In this document: positions 36,404-44,508 of the stretch, in pieces | Position numbering within the stretch: the first letter of the stretch is position 1 | Layout: each line of letters begins with the position of its first letter | NCBI GenBank assembly: GCA_050699875.1 | Contig: JBOHFX010000132.1 | Span: forward strand, 1-64,000 | DNA: 64,000 bases | Source: GCA-003244245 sp050699875 | GTDB taxonomy: Bacteria > Actinomycetota > Actinomycetes > Mycobacteriales > Pseudonocardiaceae | Reading direction: 5' to 3' | Translations under genes and position numbers: made by a program | Notes under the pieces: generated by a model | Databases searched by the model: none | Seen by the model: only the letters and a program-made list of their open reading frames with translations | Told to the model about the DNA's origin: nothing

Positions 36404-36612
36404 GGTGCCTCGCACCTGCAAGCCCCGATACAACAGCCGGATGGCACGCTGGTCGCTCGGGATCGCGGAACCTCTCAGGGTCGGCGATTTCACCAGTCTT
36501 GACGAACCTCTATTTGCACTACGCATTCGACATGTGGTTGTCACGGACGTTTCCGGCGGTCACATTCGAACGCTATTGCGATGACGCGGTGATTCACTGC
36601 ACTCGGCCTGCG
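36404..36612 (+). pseudogene. Group II intron-type reverse transcriptase relic
   Basis: Two frames joined by a lost base near 36479 give a clear reverse transcriptase core. The first frame reads LQAPIQQPDGTLVARDRGTS, like the conserved segment before the 'GTPQG' motif. The second reads GSAISPVLTNLYLHYAFDMW, then FERYCDDAVIHC with the catalytic YxDD box (YCDD). Nothing else of the protein (N terminus, maturase, HNH) is visible. The open frame runs on to 36852 as unrelated sequence. The relic marks the left border of the biosynthetic region. Confidence 0.8.
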
Positions 36613-36861
36613 GATCCCCTACGCCGGACCAACCGAGCACTGGTGCGCATCGATTCGACGAAGCGACCGAGGGTGTCCTCGGACGACGGGGACGTCGTAC
36701 TGACGTGCCCGTCCTGGCCTTACCGGACAGCGAGTCGGGATCAGCGGGTACACCGTCGATCTAGCAGGGATGTCGAGGCCAAACCAGTGCTGCTGTGTGC
36801 GCTTCACCGACAGCAGGACGTGGACTTCGATCTCGACAGCACTGGCGAGTAGCTCAACGCG

Positions 36862-38103
36862 ATGCTCGACGAAATCAACGCGGCTGCCCAGGTGAACTCG
36901 CGCGCTGAGCCGATCGCTACGATCCGTGGTATACCAAAGCACTTGCTGTTCGTGGCCCTCGCTGGGCACGGGCATGTGAATCCGACGCTGCCACTGGTCA
37001 AGGAGTTCGTGCGGCGCGGGCACCGGGTGGACTACGCTACCGGCGCGGAGCACTCCGACGCGGTCACCGGTGCCGGTGCGCGGTGGGTAGCGCTGCCGCC
37101 GCTGGAGCCTTTCATGCCACCACCGGAGGTCCGCCCCGAGATCATCGCGGGGTGGCTGCGGCACCTTTTTGCCGCGCTGCGCTTGACCTACCCGATCCTG
37201 CACGAGCGCTGCGTCACCGAGCGGCCGGACGTGGTGTGCTACGACACGACGAATTGGCCGGCCCGGATCGTGACCGGGAAGCTGGGCATTCCGGCGGTGC
37301 GGTGTGTCCCAAACCTCGCGTCGAATGAGACGTACTCGCTGGACGCGCAGCTAACAGCTGGACTCGGTGCCGACCATCCTGCGATGACCGCGCTGGCCGC
37401 GGACTGCACGCGATTTTCCACCGAGCACGGTATCGAGCTCGATCTGGCCGGCACGATGGACGTGACCGAGGCGCTGAACCTCGTCTTCGTCCCGCGGGAG
37501 TTCCAGCCGGCCGGCGACAGCTTCGACGGACGCTTCCGCTTCCTTGGACCCTTGCTCGGCAACCGGGAACAGGCGCAACCGTGGTCGCCGCCTGATCCCA
37601 AGGCCCGCGTGCTATTCATCTCGCTGGGTACGATCTTCACCGATCACCTCGAGTTCTACCGCACCTGTATTGAGGCCTTCGGAGACCGGTCGTGGCAGGT
37701 GGCGATGACCGTCGGTGATGTAGACACAGCCGCATTGGGGCCCGTTCCATCCACCATGGATATTCGACGGCGATTCCCGCAACTGGCGGTACTCCGGCAT
37801 GCCGCCGCGTTCGTCTCCCACGCTGGGATGAACTCCACGATGGAGGCTCTGTACTACGGCGTTCCGCTGATCACCTTCCCGCAGATGCCGGAGCAGGTCG
37901 CCAATGCCGATCGGGTTCAAGAGCTGGGGCTTGGCGAGCGGCTGGACGCTGGCGCCGTGACCGCCGAAGCGCTACGCGCCGCGGTCACCCGGGTTGCTTC
38001 CAATCCGGAGGCGCACGCCAACCTCGACCGAATGCGCAAGGCCATCAGGGACAGCGGCGGAGCCACCCGCGGCGCGGACGTGATCGAGGAATACCTTCGC
38101 TAG
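36862..38103 (+). CDS. Macrolide-type (GT1/MGT) glycosyltransferase
   Basis: The 413-aa GT-B enzyme transfers a sugar from a nucleotide donor to a small molecule. The N-terminal segment is KHLLFVALAGHGHVNPTLPLV; the C-terminal donor-binding signature is HAAAFVSHAGMNSTMEALYYGVPLI. It resembles OleD-type glycosyltransferases, which glucosylate antibiotics for self-protection, and RebG-type enzymes. There is no strong ribosome site before 36862 and the first 25 residues are unusual, so the real start could be later. It is a second glycosyltransferase for the bisindole cluster or a resistance enzyme. Confidence 0.85.
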   Translation: MLDEINAAAQVNSRAEPIATIRGIPKHLLFVALAGHGHVNPTLPLVKEFVRRGHRVDYATGAEHSDAVTGAGARWVALPPLEPFMPPPEVRPEIIAGWLRHLFAALRLTYPILHERCVTERPDVVCYDTTNWPARIVTGKLGIPAVRCVPNLASNETYSLDAQLTAGLGADHPAMTALAADCTRFSTEHGIELDLAGTMDVTEALNLVFVPREFQPAGDSFDGRFRFLGPLLGNREQAQPWSPPDPKARVLFISLGTIFTDHLEFYRTCIEAFGDRSWQVAMTVGDVDTAALGPVPSTMDIRRRFPQLAVLRHAAAFVSHAGMNSTMEALYYGVPLITFPQMPEQVANADRVQELGLGERLDAGAVTAEALRAAVTRVASNPEAHANLDRMRKAIRDSGGATRGADVIEEYLR

Positions 38104-38564
38104 CGCTCTTGCGTTAGTCGCCTCGACCAAGGTTCGAGTTCGGGCAGCGAGAAGAACGCGTCGAACGTCTGGTTAGCCGACACGAAAAGTACAAGCGCCG
38201 TCATCGGAACGCCCCTGCGCTCGGTTCCGGAAGCGCCTCACGCGCTCCTCGCAAGTAAGGGTACCGGAACGACCGCCGCCCGTGTGGATAGCAGCGAAGC
38301 GCATACCACTCCGCCCTATTATGCGCGACGCTCTGGCTGATCACCGTACCGCGAAATGCCCTCGTTTCACACCGCCGCTTGTGGTTTCCCTATCCGACTC
38401 AACAGGCCAGCGGGAACGTCAAGTACGGTCACCACCGGAGCCAAGGACGCCGTCAAGGACATGTTCAAGAAAAACTGCCCGCCTCCATCGCACTAACGGC
38501 TGCGGTCAACCCCTCAGCCGGGGCCCCCGCTATCCCGGGACACGAAATCCTGCGACACGTCCCG
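38104..38564. other. Intergenic region with one short ORF (38356–38496), no gene assigned
   Basis: About 460 bases lie between a plus-strand gene end and a minus-strand gene end. The only noteworthy frame is a 46-codon ORF on the plus strand at 38356–38496 whose C terminus reads GAKDAVKDMFKKNCPPPSH. It has no clear ribosome site and I do not recognise it. The rest shows nothing definite. Confidence 0.4.
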
Positions 38565-39479
38565 TTACCCACGAAACCCACACCTACCGCCCCTGTGAGC
38601 TGCCCAGTCGGCGGGCAGCTCACTACCTGGAACCGCTGCTAACTGCTGTTGAGCGTCTTGGTCGAGCATCGTGTCGGCGACCGCGAGGTTGTCCTCCAAG
38701 TGCCGCACAGACGACGTGCCGGGAATCAACAGGACGTTGGGTGCAAGCCCCAACATCCAGGCAAGCGCCAGCTGCGCCGGGGTGACACGAAGCCGCTCGG
38801 CGTTGCTCAGGACGTGCTTGTTGCTCAACACTGGATTGGGCCGGGCGAAGCCGGAACCCAGGGGAAAGAAGGGCACGAATGCGATGCCCCGCGAGGTGCA
38901 CTCGTCGAGAACGGGCATCGAAGCGCGATTAACCAGGTTCAGCGGATTCTGCACGCAGGTCACATCCGTGCGTTCCAGCACGCGCAGCAGGTGCTCGCGG
39001 GTGACGTTGCTGAGACCGACGCCCCCGATCAGCCCCTCATCGCGCGCCTGGATCATGGCAGCGAGCTGGTCGTCGAATCGTTGATCGGGCGCCGCTTTGT
39101 CGGTCAGCCGTAAGTTGACCGCCGCCAGTTGCTCGACACGAAGGCTGCGCAGGTTGTCCTCAATGCCCCGCCTTAACTGGTCAGGAGCGTCGTAAGGCAG
39201 CCACCCTCCAGACCCGTTGCGGCGCGCTCCAACCTTACTCACCAACGCAAGAGTGTCGGGATAGGGGTACAGCGCCGTCCGAATCAGCTCATTGGCGACG
39301 TCGGGCCCGTAGTACTGCGAGGTGTCAATATGGTCCACACCGAGGTCTACGGCACGCCGCAGCACCGCCAGCGCCTCGCCACGGTCACGCGGCGGGCCGA
39401 ACACGCCAGGGCCGGGCAGCTGCATCACACCGAAGCCAATACGTGCGACGAAAAATCGACCAAGGCGATAGTGCTGCAT
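38565..39479 (-). CDS. Aldo/keto reductase
   Basis: The 304-aa protein is an NADPH-dependent oxidoreductase of the AKR superfamily. Asp52 and Tyr57 are in HIDTSQYYG, Lys82 in LVSKVG. The position usually held by the catalytic His is Asn122 (VNLRL), as in some actinobacterial AKRs. The NADPH site LLIPGTSSVRHLEDNL is at the C-terminal side. There is no obvious ribosome site. Roles in the cluster could be keto-sugar or indole-ring reduction; there is no direct evidence. Confidence 0.85.
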   Translation of the reverse strand: MQHYRLGRFFVARIGFGVMQLPGPGVFGPPRDRGEALAVLRRAVDLGVDHIDTSQYYGPDVANELIRTALYPYPDTLALVSKVGARRNGSGGWLPYDAPDQLRRGIEDNLRSLRVEQLAAVNLRLTDKAAPDQRFDDQLAAMIQARDEGLIGGVGLSNVTREHLLRVLERTDVTCVQNPLNLVNRASMPVLDECTSRGIAFVPFFPLGSGFARPNPVLSNKHVLSNAERLRVTPAQLALAWMLGLAPNVLLIPGTSSVRHLEDNLAVADTMLDQDAQQQLAAVPGSELPADWAAHRGGRCGFRG

Positions 39480-39723
39480 TAACTCATGTTAGATGACCGC
39501 GCTTGCGATGCCAATCGCTCGCCGAGGACTGCGAGGTGTCTTATCTGCGGATCGGTAAAGCCGACAGGTGATTGAGAAGGCCTGCGCGAGGGTCTCAACG
39601 ACGATATCTTTCACGAGTCCGAAGCTTAGCGAAGCCATCGCCGTCAGCGCTTACCCGGGGTCACTGTACGAGACCGACTACCCCTCACCGAAGAATTCTC
39701 AGCCATACAAGGTGTTAATCTGG

Positions 39724-40755
39724 TTAGCCTACGAGAGGGACCGACTCGATTGCCGCAGCGCCACCACTCAGCCGGTGACACGCGCGTTGTGTGAATCCCG
39801 CGCTTGTCAACAGCCGTTCGAGTTGTTCGATGGTCCGCTCATGGCCGCCGAGCACCGACAGCATGTACAAATCCATCAGTCTGGTCAGCTGCGCCTCTTG
39901 ATCGGCGATTGCTTCCCTGGCTGATACCCGTTCTACAATCAATAGTTTGGCCGTCTGCGACATCGCTCGACGGCATACGGCCAGCAGTTTCGCGCAGTGC
40001 TCGTCGGGCCAGTCATGGAGAACGTCACGCATCAAGTAGAGGTCGCCACCAGTCGGCACAGCCTCAAAGAAGTTCCCGACGAGCACGTCACACCGCTCGG
40101 CAAGACCCATCGCCACCATATGTTTCCGCGCCTTCGGCACGACCGGTGCAGTGTCCATAAGCACGCCCCGTAATTGTGGGCAGGCCGTCAGCACATGCGC
40201 CAGCAACGCGCCGTCGCCGCCGCCGACGTCCACGATTTTTCGATAGGAGGCGAAGTCCACGACTCTGAGCTCCTCCAACACAATCTCAAGGTCGGCTGCC
40301 TGCGAGTCGTAGAACGTCGACTGTAACTCCGGCTGCGTCTCCAGGTAGGTGAAGAAATCCATGCCGAACGTTCCCACGAACGAGGATTTTCCAGTGCTCA
40401 CGGCGTCGATCAACCCATCCCAGGCTTGGCCGATCGCTCCGCCCACAAGCAGCGCGGTGGGTCGTGCCGTAGCTGGGACGTCGCTACGGAGGGTGTGACC
40501 GAGAGCGGTGAGTACAAACTTGCCATTAGAGTACTCAGCGACCACGTTAAATGCTGCTAGCGCGCGAAGCAGCTGATCCAGCGTGGCGGCGTCAGCCTGG
40601 ACCTGTATCGCCAACTCCTTCGCAGTCTGTTGCCGTTTGTGCAGCAAATCCGGCAAGCGAAGCAAGGCTGCAGCGTACAGAGCGGATGACAGAAGGCGTC
40701 CATACAGCATGCGCCGCATCGCGATTGCGTTCGAGAAGTGTTCCGGGCTGCTCAT
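39724..40755 (-). CDS. SAM-dependent O-methyltransferase (methyltransf_2 family)
   Basis: The 343-aa product starts MSSPEHFSNAIAMRRMLYGRLLSS. It has an N-terminal dimerisation domain, the SAM motif IVDVGGGDGALLAH and the catalytic His in DVLHDWPDE. It resembles small-molecule O-methyltransferases such as those of polyketide and phenazine pathways. The ATG at 40755 is chosen by family length; the frame is open to 40977. Within the bisindole cluster it may methylate a phenol or carboxylate of the aglycone, in addition to the RebM-like sugar methyltransferase. Confidence 0.85.
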   Translation of the reverse strand: MSSPEHFSNAIAMRRMLYGRLLSSALYAAALLRLPDLLHKRQQTAKELAIQVQADAATLDQLLRALAAFNVVAEYSNGKFVLTALGHTLRSDVPATARPTALLVGGAIGQAWDGLIDAVSTGKSSFVGTFGMDFFTYLETQPELQSTFYDSQAADLEIVLEELRVVDFASYRKIVDVGGGDGALLAHVLTACPQLRGVLMDTAPVVPKARKHMVAMGLAERCDVLVGNFFEAVPTGGDLYLMRDVLHDWPDEHCAKLLAVCRRAMSQTAKLLIVERVSAREAIADQEAQLTRLMDLYMLSVLGGHERTIEQLERLLTSAGFTQRACHRLSGGAAAIESVPLVG

Positions 40756-41273
40756 CCCGATCCGCCTCTGTCGAGTGATCTCTAGAGGGTAGACTATATC
40801 AGCTAAGCGACGAGCGAAGGAAACTCTGTTCGAACGAGAGAAGTGAAGCCTCCGGTGAGGCCGCTGTGGTTCTGCTGGAGGCTGACAAACGCAAGTTCGC
40901 ACGACTTTCTGTAGCACCACGCCGTCGATGGCGACATCAATGCCGTACGTCCGCCACCACGGCCAGACCGTGCGCATTGTCAGCAGTACCCTCGAGAAAT
41001 GAGTCGGATGGAGAGGCCCACAAGGCCACTACAGGCTTATCCTGGCCCCAACGAGCTGGCGCCAGCCCACGAGCGACATCTTTAACGCTCCCGTCACCTC
41101 GCCGTCGCTGCAATGCTCACCCACACCTCCATCAGGCAACGTTAACGCCATGTAACATTGAATTGAGAACCAGCGCAATTGGCTGGGCCGCAACGGGCGC
41201 CAATCGGCGTACTTGGGGGCTTGAACTGTCTTGGCGCGCTAAACTTATCGGACCCACGTATAAACTGTGGCCC
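40756..41273. other. Intergenic region, no gene seen
   Basis: About 520 bases between the divergent O-methyltransferase and glyoxalase genes. No coding frame with support was found. A small hairpin (GCCTC–GAGGC) is near 40848–40861. Promoters for both flanking genes must lie here. Confidence 0.4.
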
Positions 41274-41659
41274 ATGGACTGGAAGCTCGAGCTCGTGGCC
41301 GTCCCCGTGACCGACGTTGACCGCGCCAAGACCTTCTACGTGGAGCAGGTCGGTTTTCACGCCGACCATGACCACCAGGTCAACGACGCACTGCGCTTTG
41401 TACAGCTCACCCCTCCTGGGTCGGCTGCTCCATTATGCTGGATACCAATATCACTGAGATGCCATCAGGCTCGCAGAAAAGCCTGGTGATTGTCGTCGAG
41501 GATGTCGGGGCCGCCCGGCGGAAGCTCATTGGCCGCGGAGTGGAGGCCAGCGAGGTCGACGTCAAGCCTTGGGGCTCCTTCGTGACCTTCAGCGACCCAG
41601 ACGGCAATACATGGGCGCTGCAACAGTTGCCCTCGCGGGGTAGGACGTCGACAAGGTAG
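41274..41659 (+). pseudogene. Glyoxalase/VOC-family protein with one frameshift
   Basis: Two frames join to a typical 128-residue VOC protein. From ATG at 41274 comes MDWKLELVAVPVTDVDRAKT, running to RFVQLTPPGSA. After a lost base near 41424 the second frame continues IMLDTNITEMPSGSQKSLVIV and ends VTFSDPDGNTWALQQLPSRG. VOC proteins act as glyoxalases, dioxygenases or drug-binding resistance proteins. The break may be a real inactivating mutation or a sequencing error; the rest shows no decay. Confidence 0.8.
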
Positions 41660-41726
41660 ATCGCTTGACAACCCCAAACGTCGCCGCAGCGTTCTGACCC
41701 CTTCCCTGTCGAGCCGTTCCCAGTTA

Positions 41727-42917
41727 TCAGGAGGTGGAGACAAGCATCCGGCTCGGTCCAAAAATCTCCGGGCTGCCGTACATCGGGATGCCGGCCCCCG
41801 GCTTGAGCCGTAAGAGCGGGAAGCGATCGAAAAGCAGGTTGAGCGCAATCGCACCCACCATTCGGGCCAAGGGTGCGCCAAGGCAGAAGTGGGCGCCGTG
41901 CCCGAAGGCTAGATGCGGATTGGGATCGCGACGGATTTCGAACGTGTCCGGGTCCAGAAAACGACGCTCGTCGTGGTTAGCTGACAGAAGCGACGCAGTG
42001 ATGAGGCTGCTGGCTGGCACTACCCTGTCTCCCAGCGTCACGTCACAGGTGGTAACCCGCCGTTCGGGTAAGAACGGCGAGCGGTAACGCAGCACTTCTT
42101 CGATCGCCGTGGGGATCAACGTGCGGTCAGCGCGCAGCTCGGCATCGGCCGCCGGATGCTCGTGCAGGCACCGGACGGCGTTGGCCAGCAGGACTGTGAT
42201 GGTCAGGCGGCCACCCAACAGCAGGAAGGACGCAAAACCTACGACCTCTTCGTCATCCAACCCTCCCTCGTCGCCCTGCGCCTGGGTTAGCCTGCTGATC
42301 AAGTCATCCTTTGGGCTGCGCTGACGATCGCGGACATGTTCCAGCAGGTAGGCCTCAAGTGCGGCGTAGGCGCTCATCAGCTCCTGTTCTTCGAGTAGAT
42401 CAGTGAGACGCTTGTAAGTGGGCGCGAGCATCGCGTCGACCCATCCGCGGAACAGATCTCTGTCGGTGGCCGGCACTCCGAGCAGTTCGGCAATGACGAT
42501 CACCGGAAGCGGAAAGCTGAAGTCCCCAACCAAGTCAAACTCGTCGCGACCGACCACCACGTCCAGCAATTCCCCGGTCAGCTCAGTCACACGACCGGCA
42601 AGGTCGCTTATGGTGCGCGCCGTGAATGCCTGGCTGACCAGCGTACGCACCCGACAATGCTTTGGTGGGTCCATAGCGCCGATGTTTCCGCGAGTGAATC
42701 GCTGCAGGGGTCCCATCCGTTGTAATTCGTTGGAAAAGATGGCCGGATCGGATGAGATCCTCAGTGCGTCCTCGTAACGGAATACCTGCCAAGTACCACC
42801 CGCTTCGTCGTAAATCACCGGCTGGTGATCACGCATCCGGCGGGCCCAGGCTAAGAACGCGCGGGGGCCGTGGTCATGCAGACTCGGCCGTTGTGACAGG
42901 AGATCCAGCTCCATCAT
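41727..42917 (-). CDS. Cytochrome P450, last gene of the bisindole operon
   Basis: The 396-aa P450 has the ExxR pair (Glu274, Arg277), PERR and the haem loop FGHGAHFCLG with Cys345. The I-helix, usually AGxET or AGxDT, reads GGRLTITVLL (residues 235 on): the acidic residue is Leu238, while Thr239 remains. Similar substitutions occur in P450s of macrolide pathways. The ATG at 42917 follows AAGGAG. It lies 28 bases downstream of the RebM-like gene. It is not the RebP position, so it is likely a tailoring oxidase, for example hydroxylation or a second ring closure. Confidence 0.9.
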   Translation of the reverse strand: MMELDLLSQRPSLHDHGPRAFLAWARRMRDHQPVIYDEAGGTWQVFRYEDALRISSDPAIFSNELQRMGPLQRFTRGNIGAMDPPKHCRVRTLVSQAFTARTISDLAGRVTELTGELLDVVVGRDEFDLVGDFSFPLPVIVIAELLGVPATDRDLFRGWVDAMLAPTYKRLTDLLEEQELMSAYAALEAYLLEHVRDRQRSPKDDLISRLTQAQGDEGGLDDEEVVGFASFLLLGGRLTITVLLANAVRCLHEHPAADAELRADRTLIPTAIEEVLRYRSPFLPERRVTTCDVTLGDRVVPASSLITASLLSANHDERRFLDPDTFEIRRDPNPHLAFGHGAHFCLGAPLARMVGAIALNLLFDRFPLLRLKPGAGIPMYGSPEIFGPSRMLVSTS

Positions 42918-42944
42918 GCGATTCTCCTTCAGATCGTCACGTGA

Positions 42945-43766
42945 TCAAAAACGGCGGGCCGACAGGATCACGTAACCCGCCTCGGGCAGGTCGTAGAGCC
43001 GTTCGTTGAGTTTGATCATCTCGTCCAACGCCACGGTGCCCAGGTGGGGTGGAAGCTGCTCGCGCGCCGCGCGGAACACCTCGGCGTGCTTGATCATGGT
43101 CGGTCGGACCTGCTCACTAACGTCCACGCTATCAACGATCTCCAGACCAGCACGTCGGACATCGGTCTCGTAGTCGCCAATCTCCGTAAGAGTTAGTAGC
43201 CCTCCTGCAGCTCGGAAGACCTCGATGAGATTCTTTTTCTCCCCCGCGACCGGTCCAGCGAGCGCGAAGTCTGCGATGGCCAGGGAGCCGCCCGACCGTA
43301 GTACCCGAGCGATTTCATCCAGCGCCTGCAACCGGTCCGGCATGTGATGTAGCGACTCTAGCGCCCACACGGCGTCAAACGAGCCGTCGGGGAAGGGCAG
43401 GTTCATGGCGTCGGCGTACTGGAACGTTACCCGTTTCGCCAATCCTTCGGCTCGCGCTGCGGTGTTGGCTCGCTCGATCTGAGGCCGACTGATCGAGATG
43501 CCAACCATTTCGACCTTGCGCTCTCCAGCGAGGCGCAACGCCGGTTTTCCGATTCCACAACCCACGTCCAGCACCCTGTCCCCTGGCGCGCAATGCAGGC
43601 GGGCCAGGAGCTCGCCCGTCAGTCGTTCGGTAGCCTCAACCACCGAGATGTCTGCCTGTGGGTCCTCCCAGTAACCGGCGTGTAGATTCTCACCCCAGAC
43701 TCGTGCATAGATGTCGGTGAACGCGTCGTAGGTTTCACGAACCTCATCGGGTGTCGGTGCGGCCAT
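42945..43766 (-). CDS. SAM-dependent methyltransferase, RebM-like sugar 4'-O-methyltransferase
   Basis: RebM methylates the 4'-OH of the glucose on rebeccamycin. This 273-aa protein, the same length as RebM, is strongly similar along its length as I remember it: PTPDEVRETYDAFTDIYARV, GENLHAGYWED, the SAM motif RVLDVGCGIGKPALRL (about 64–79), WALESLHHMPDR and PEAGYVIL near the end. The ribosome site AGGAGG is ideal. It supports a glycosylated product carrying an O-methyl hexose. Confidence 0.9.
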   Translation of the reverse strand: MAAPTPDEVRETYDAFTDIYARVWGENLHAGYWEDPQADISVVEATERLTGELLARLHCAPGDRVLDVGCGIGKPALRLAGERKVEMVGISISRPQIERANTAARAEGLAKRVTFQYADAMNLPFPDGSFDAVWALESLHHMPDRLQALDEIARVLRSGGSLAIADFALAGPVAGEKKNLIEVFRAAGGLLTLTEIGDYETDVRRAGLEIVDSVDVSEQVRPTMIKHAEVFRAAREQLPPHLGTVALDEMIKLNERLYDLPEAGYVILSARRF

Positions 43767-43845
43767 CGTTTTTACCTCCTGTGGTGTTACCGCCAGACGC
43801 CTGATTCCCTAATCGATATTCGAGCGGCCGGCGCGGCGACGGGTG

Positions 43846-44508
43846 TCATACGGAGCCAAGCTGCCTACCTGCAGCGGCGATCACCGCATCGCGCTCGGCC
43901 TGGGCGACGGCATCGTCGAGCTGTTCCTGCCAGTGGGCGTTCAACCGGCCTTCGAAGACTCGCCGGAAATATCCCAGATAGCGCAACCGGTCCTGGGGTG
44001 TGCGCTCATGCTTGATGAAGAACATGAGGTCGGCCGGGACCATGGGACGCATGCCCAGCAGGGGAATCGGGCTGGAGAACGGCCGGAACATGTCACTGTG
44101 CAGGCCTACCGTCTCGTGATCTGGCCAGAAGTCCCCGGCCATGTATCCCATTTGGACGAACTCCGGCTTGAGCGCCGAATGCACCCGACCAACCATCGCC
44201 TTCAACTCGGGATCTGGCAGGCCGTACGGCACAACCATCGACACCAGATACGTGCGGTCGGAACCCACCTCCTCGGCGCGGCACAAGCTCGCGTCGCGCA
44301 GGCGGCGCGCGAGCGCCATGAGCGCTTCGTCGCCCTCGGTGGCGTCGAACGTCACCATCGTCACGTAGTTGCGGCGCAGCGCCCGGACCATGAAGGGACA
44401 CACCACACCGTCCCGCCCCAGATTGGGGTGAGGGTTAGGGGTGTACTCGCTGATCCAGTGTCGCGCCAATGCATTTCGGTCATAGCCCATCGCATGTTCC
44501 TCAGACAT
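43846..44508 (-). CDS. Protein of unknown function in the core bisindole operon
   Basis: The 220-aa protein starts at the ATG at 44508, which overlaps the halogenase stop (TGATG), so it is translationally coupled. A conserved-looking N-terminal block reads YTPNPHPNLGRDGVVCPFMV, possibly the DUF6875 pattern. The rest is mixed alpha/beta with no signal peptide, membrane helix or nucleotide motif. Residues such as His and Cys in PHP and VCPF could be functional. It is not RebC- or VioE-like in length or motifs. A role next to the 5-halogenase is inferred from position only. Confidence 0.6.
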   Translation of the reverse strand: MSEEHAMGYDRNALARHWISEYTPNPHPNLGRDGVVCPFMVRALRRNYVTMVTFDATEGDEALMALARRLRDASLCRAEEVGSDRTYLVSMVVPYGLPDPELKAMVGRVHSALKPEFVQMGYMAGDFWPDHETVGLHSDMFRPFSSPIPLLGMRPMVPADLMFFIKHERTPQDRLRYLGYFRRVFEGRLNAHWQEQLDDAVAQAERDAVIAAAGRQLGSV

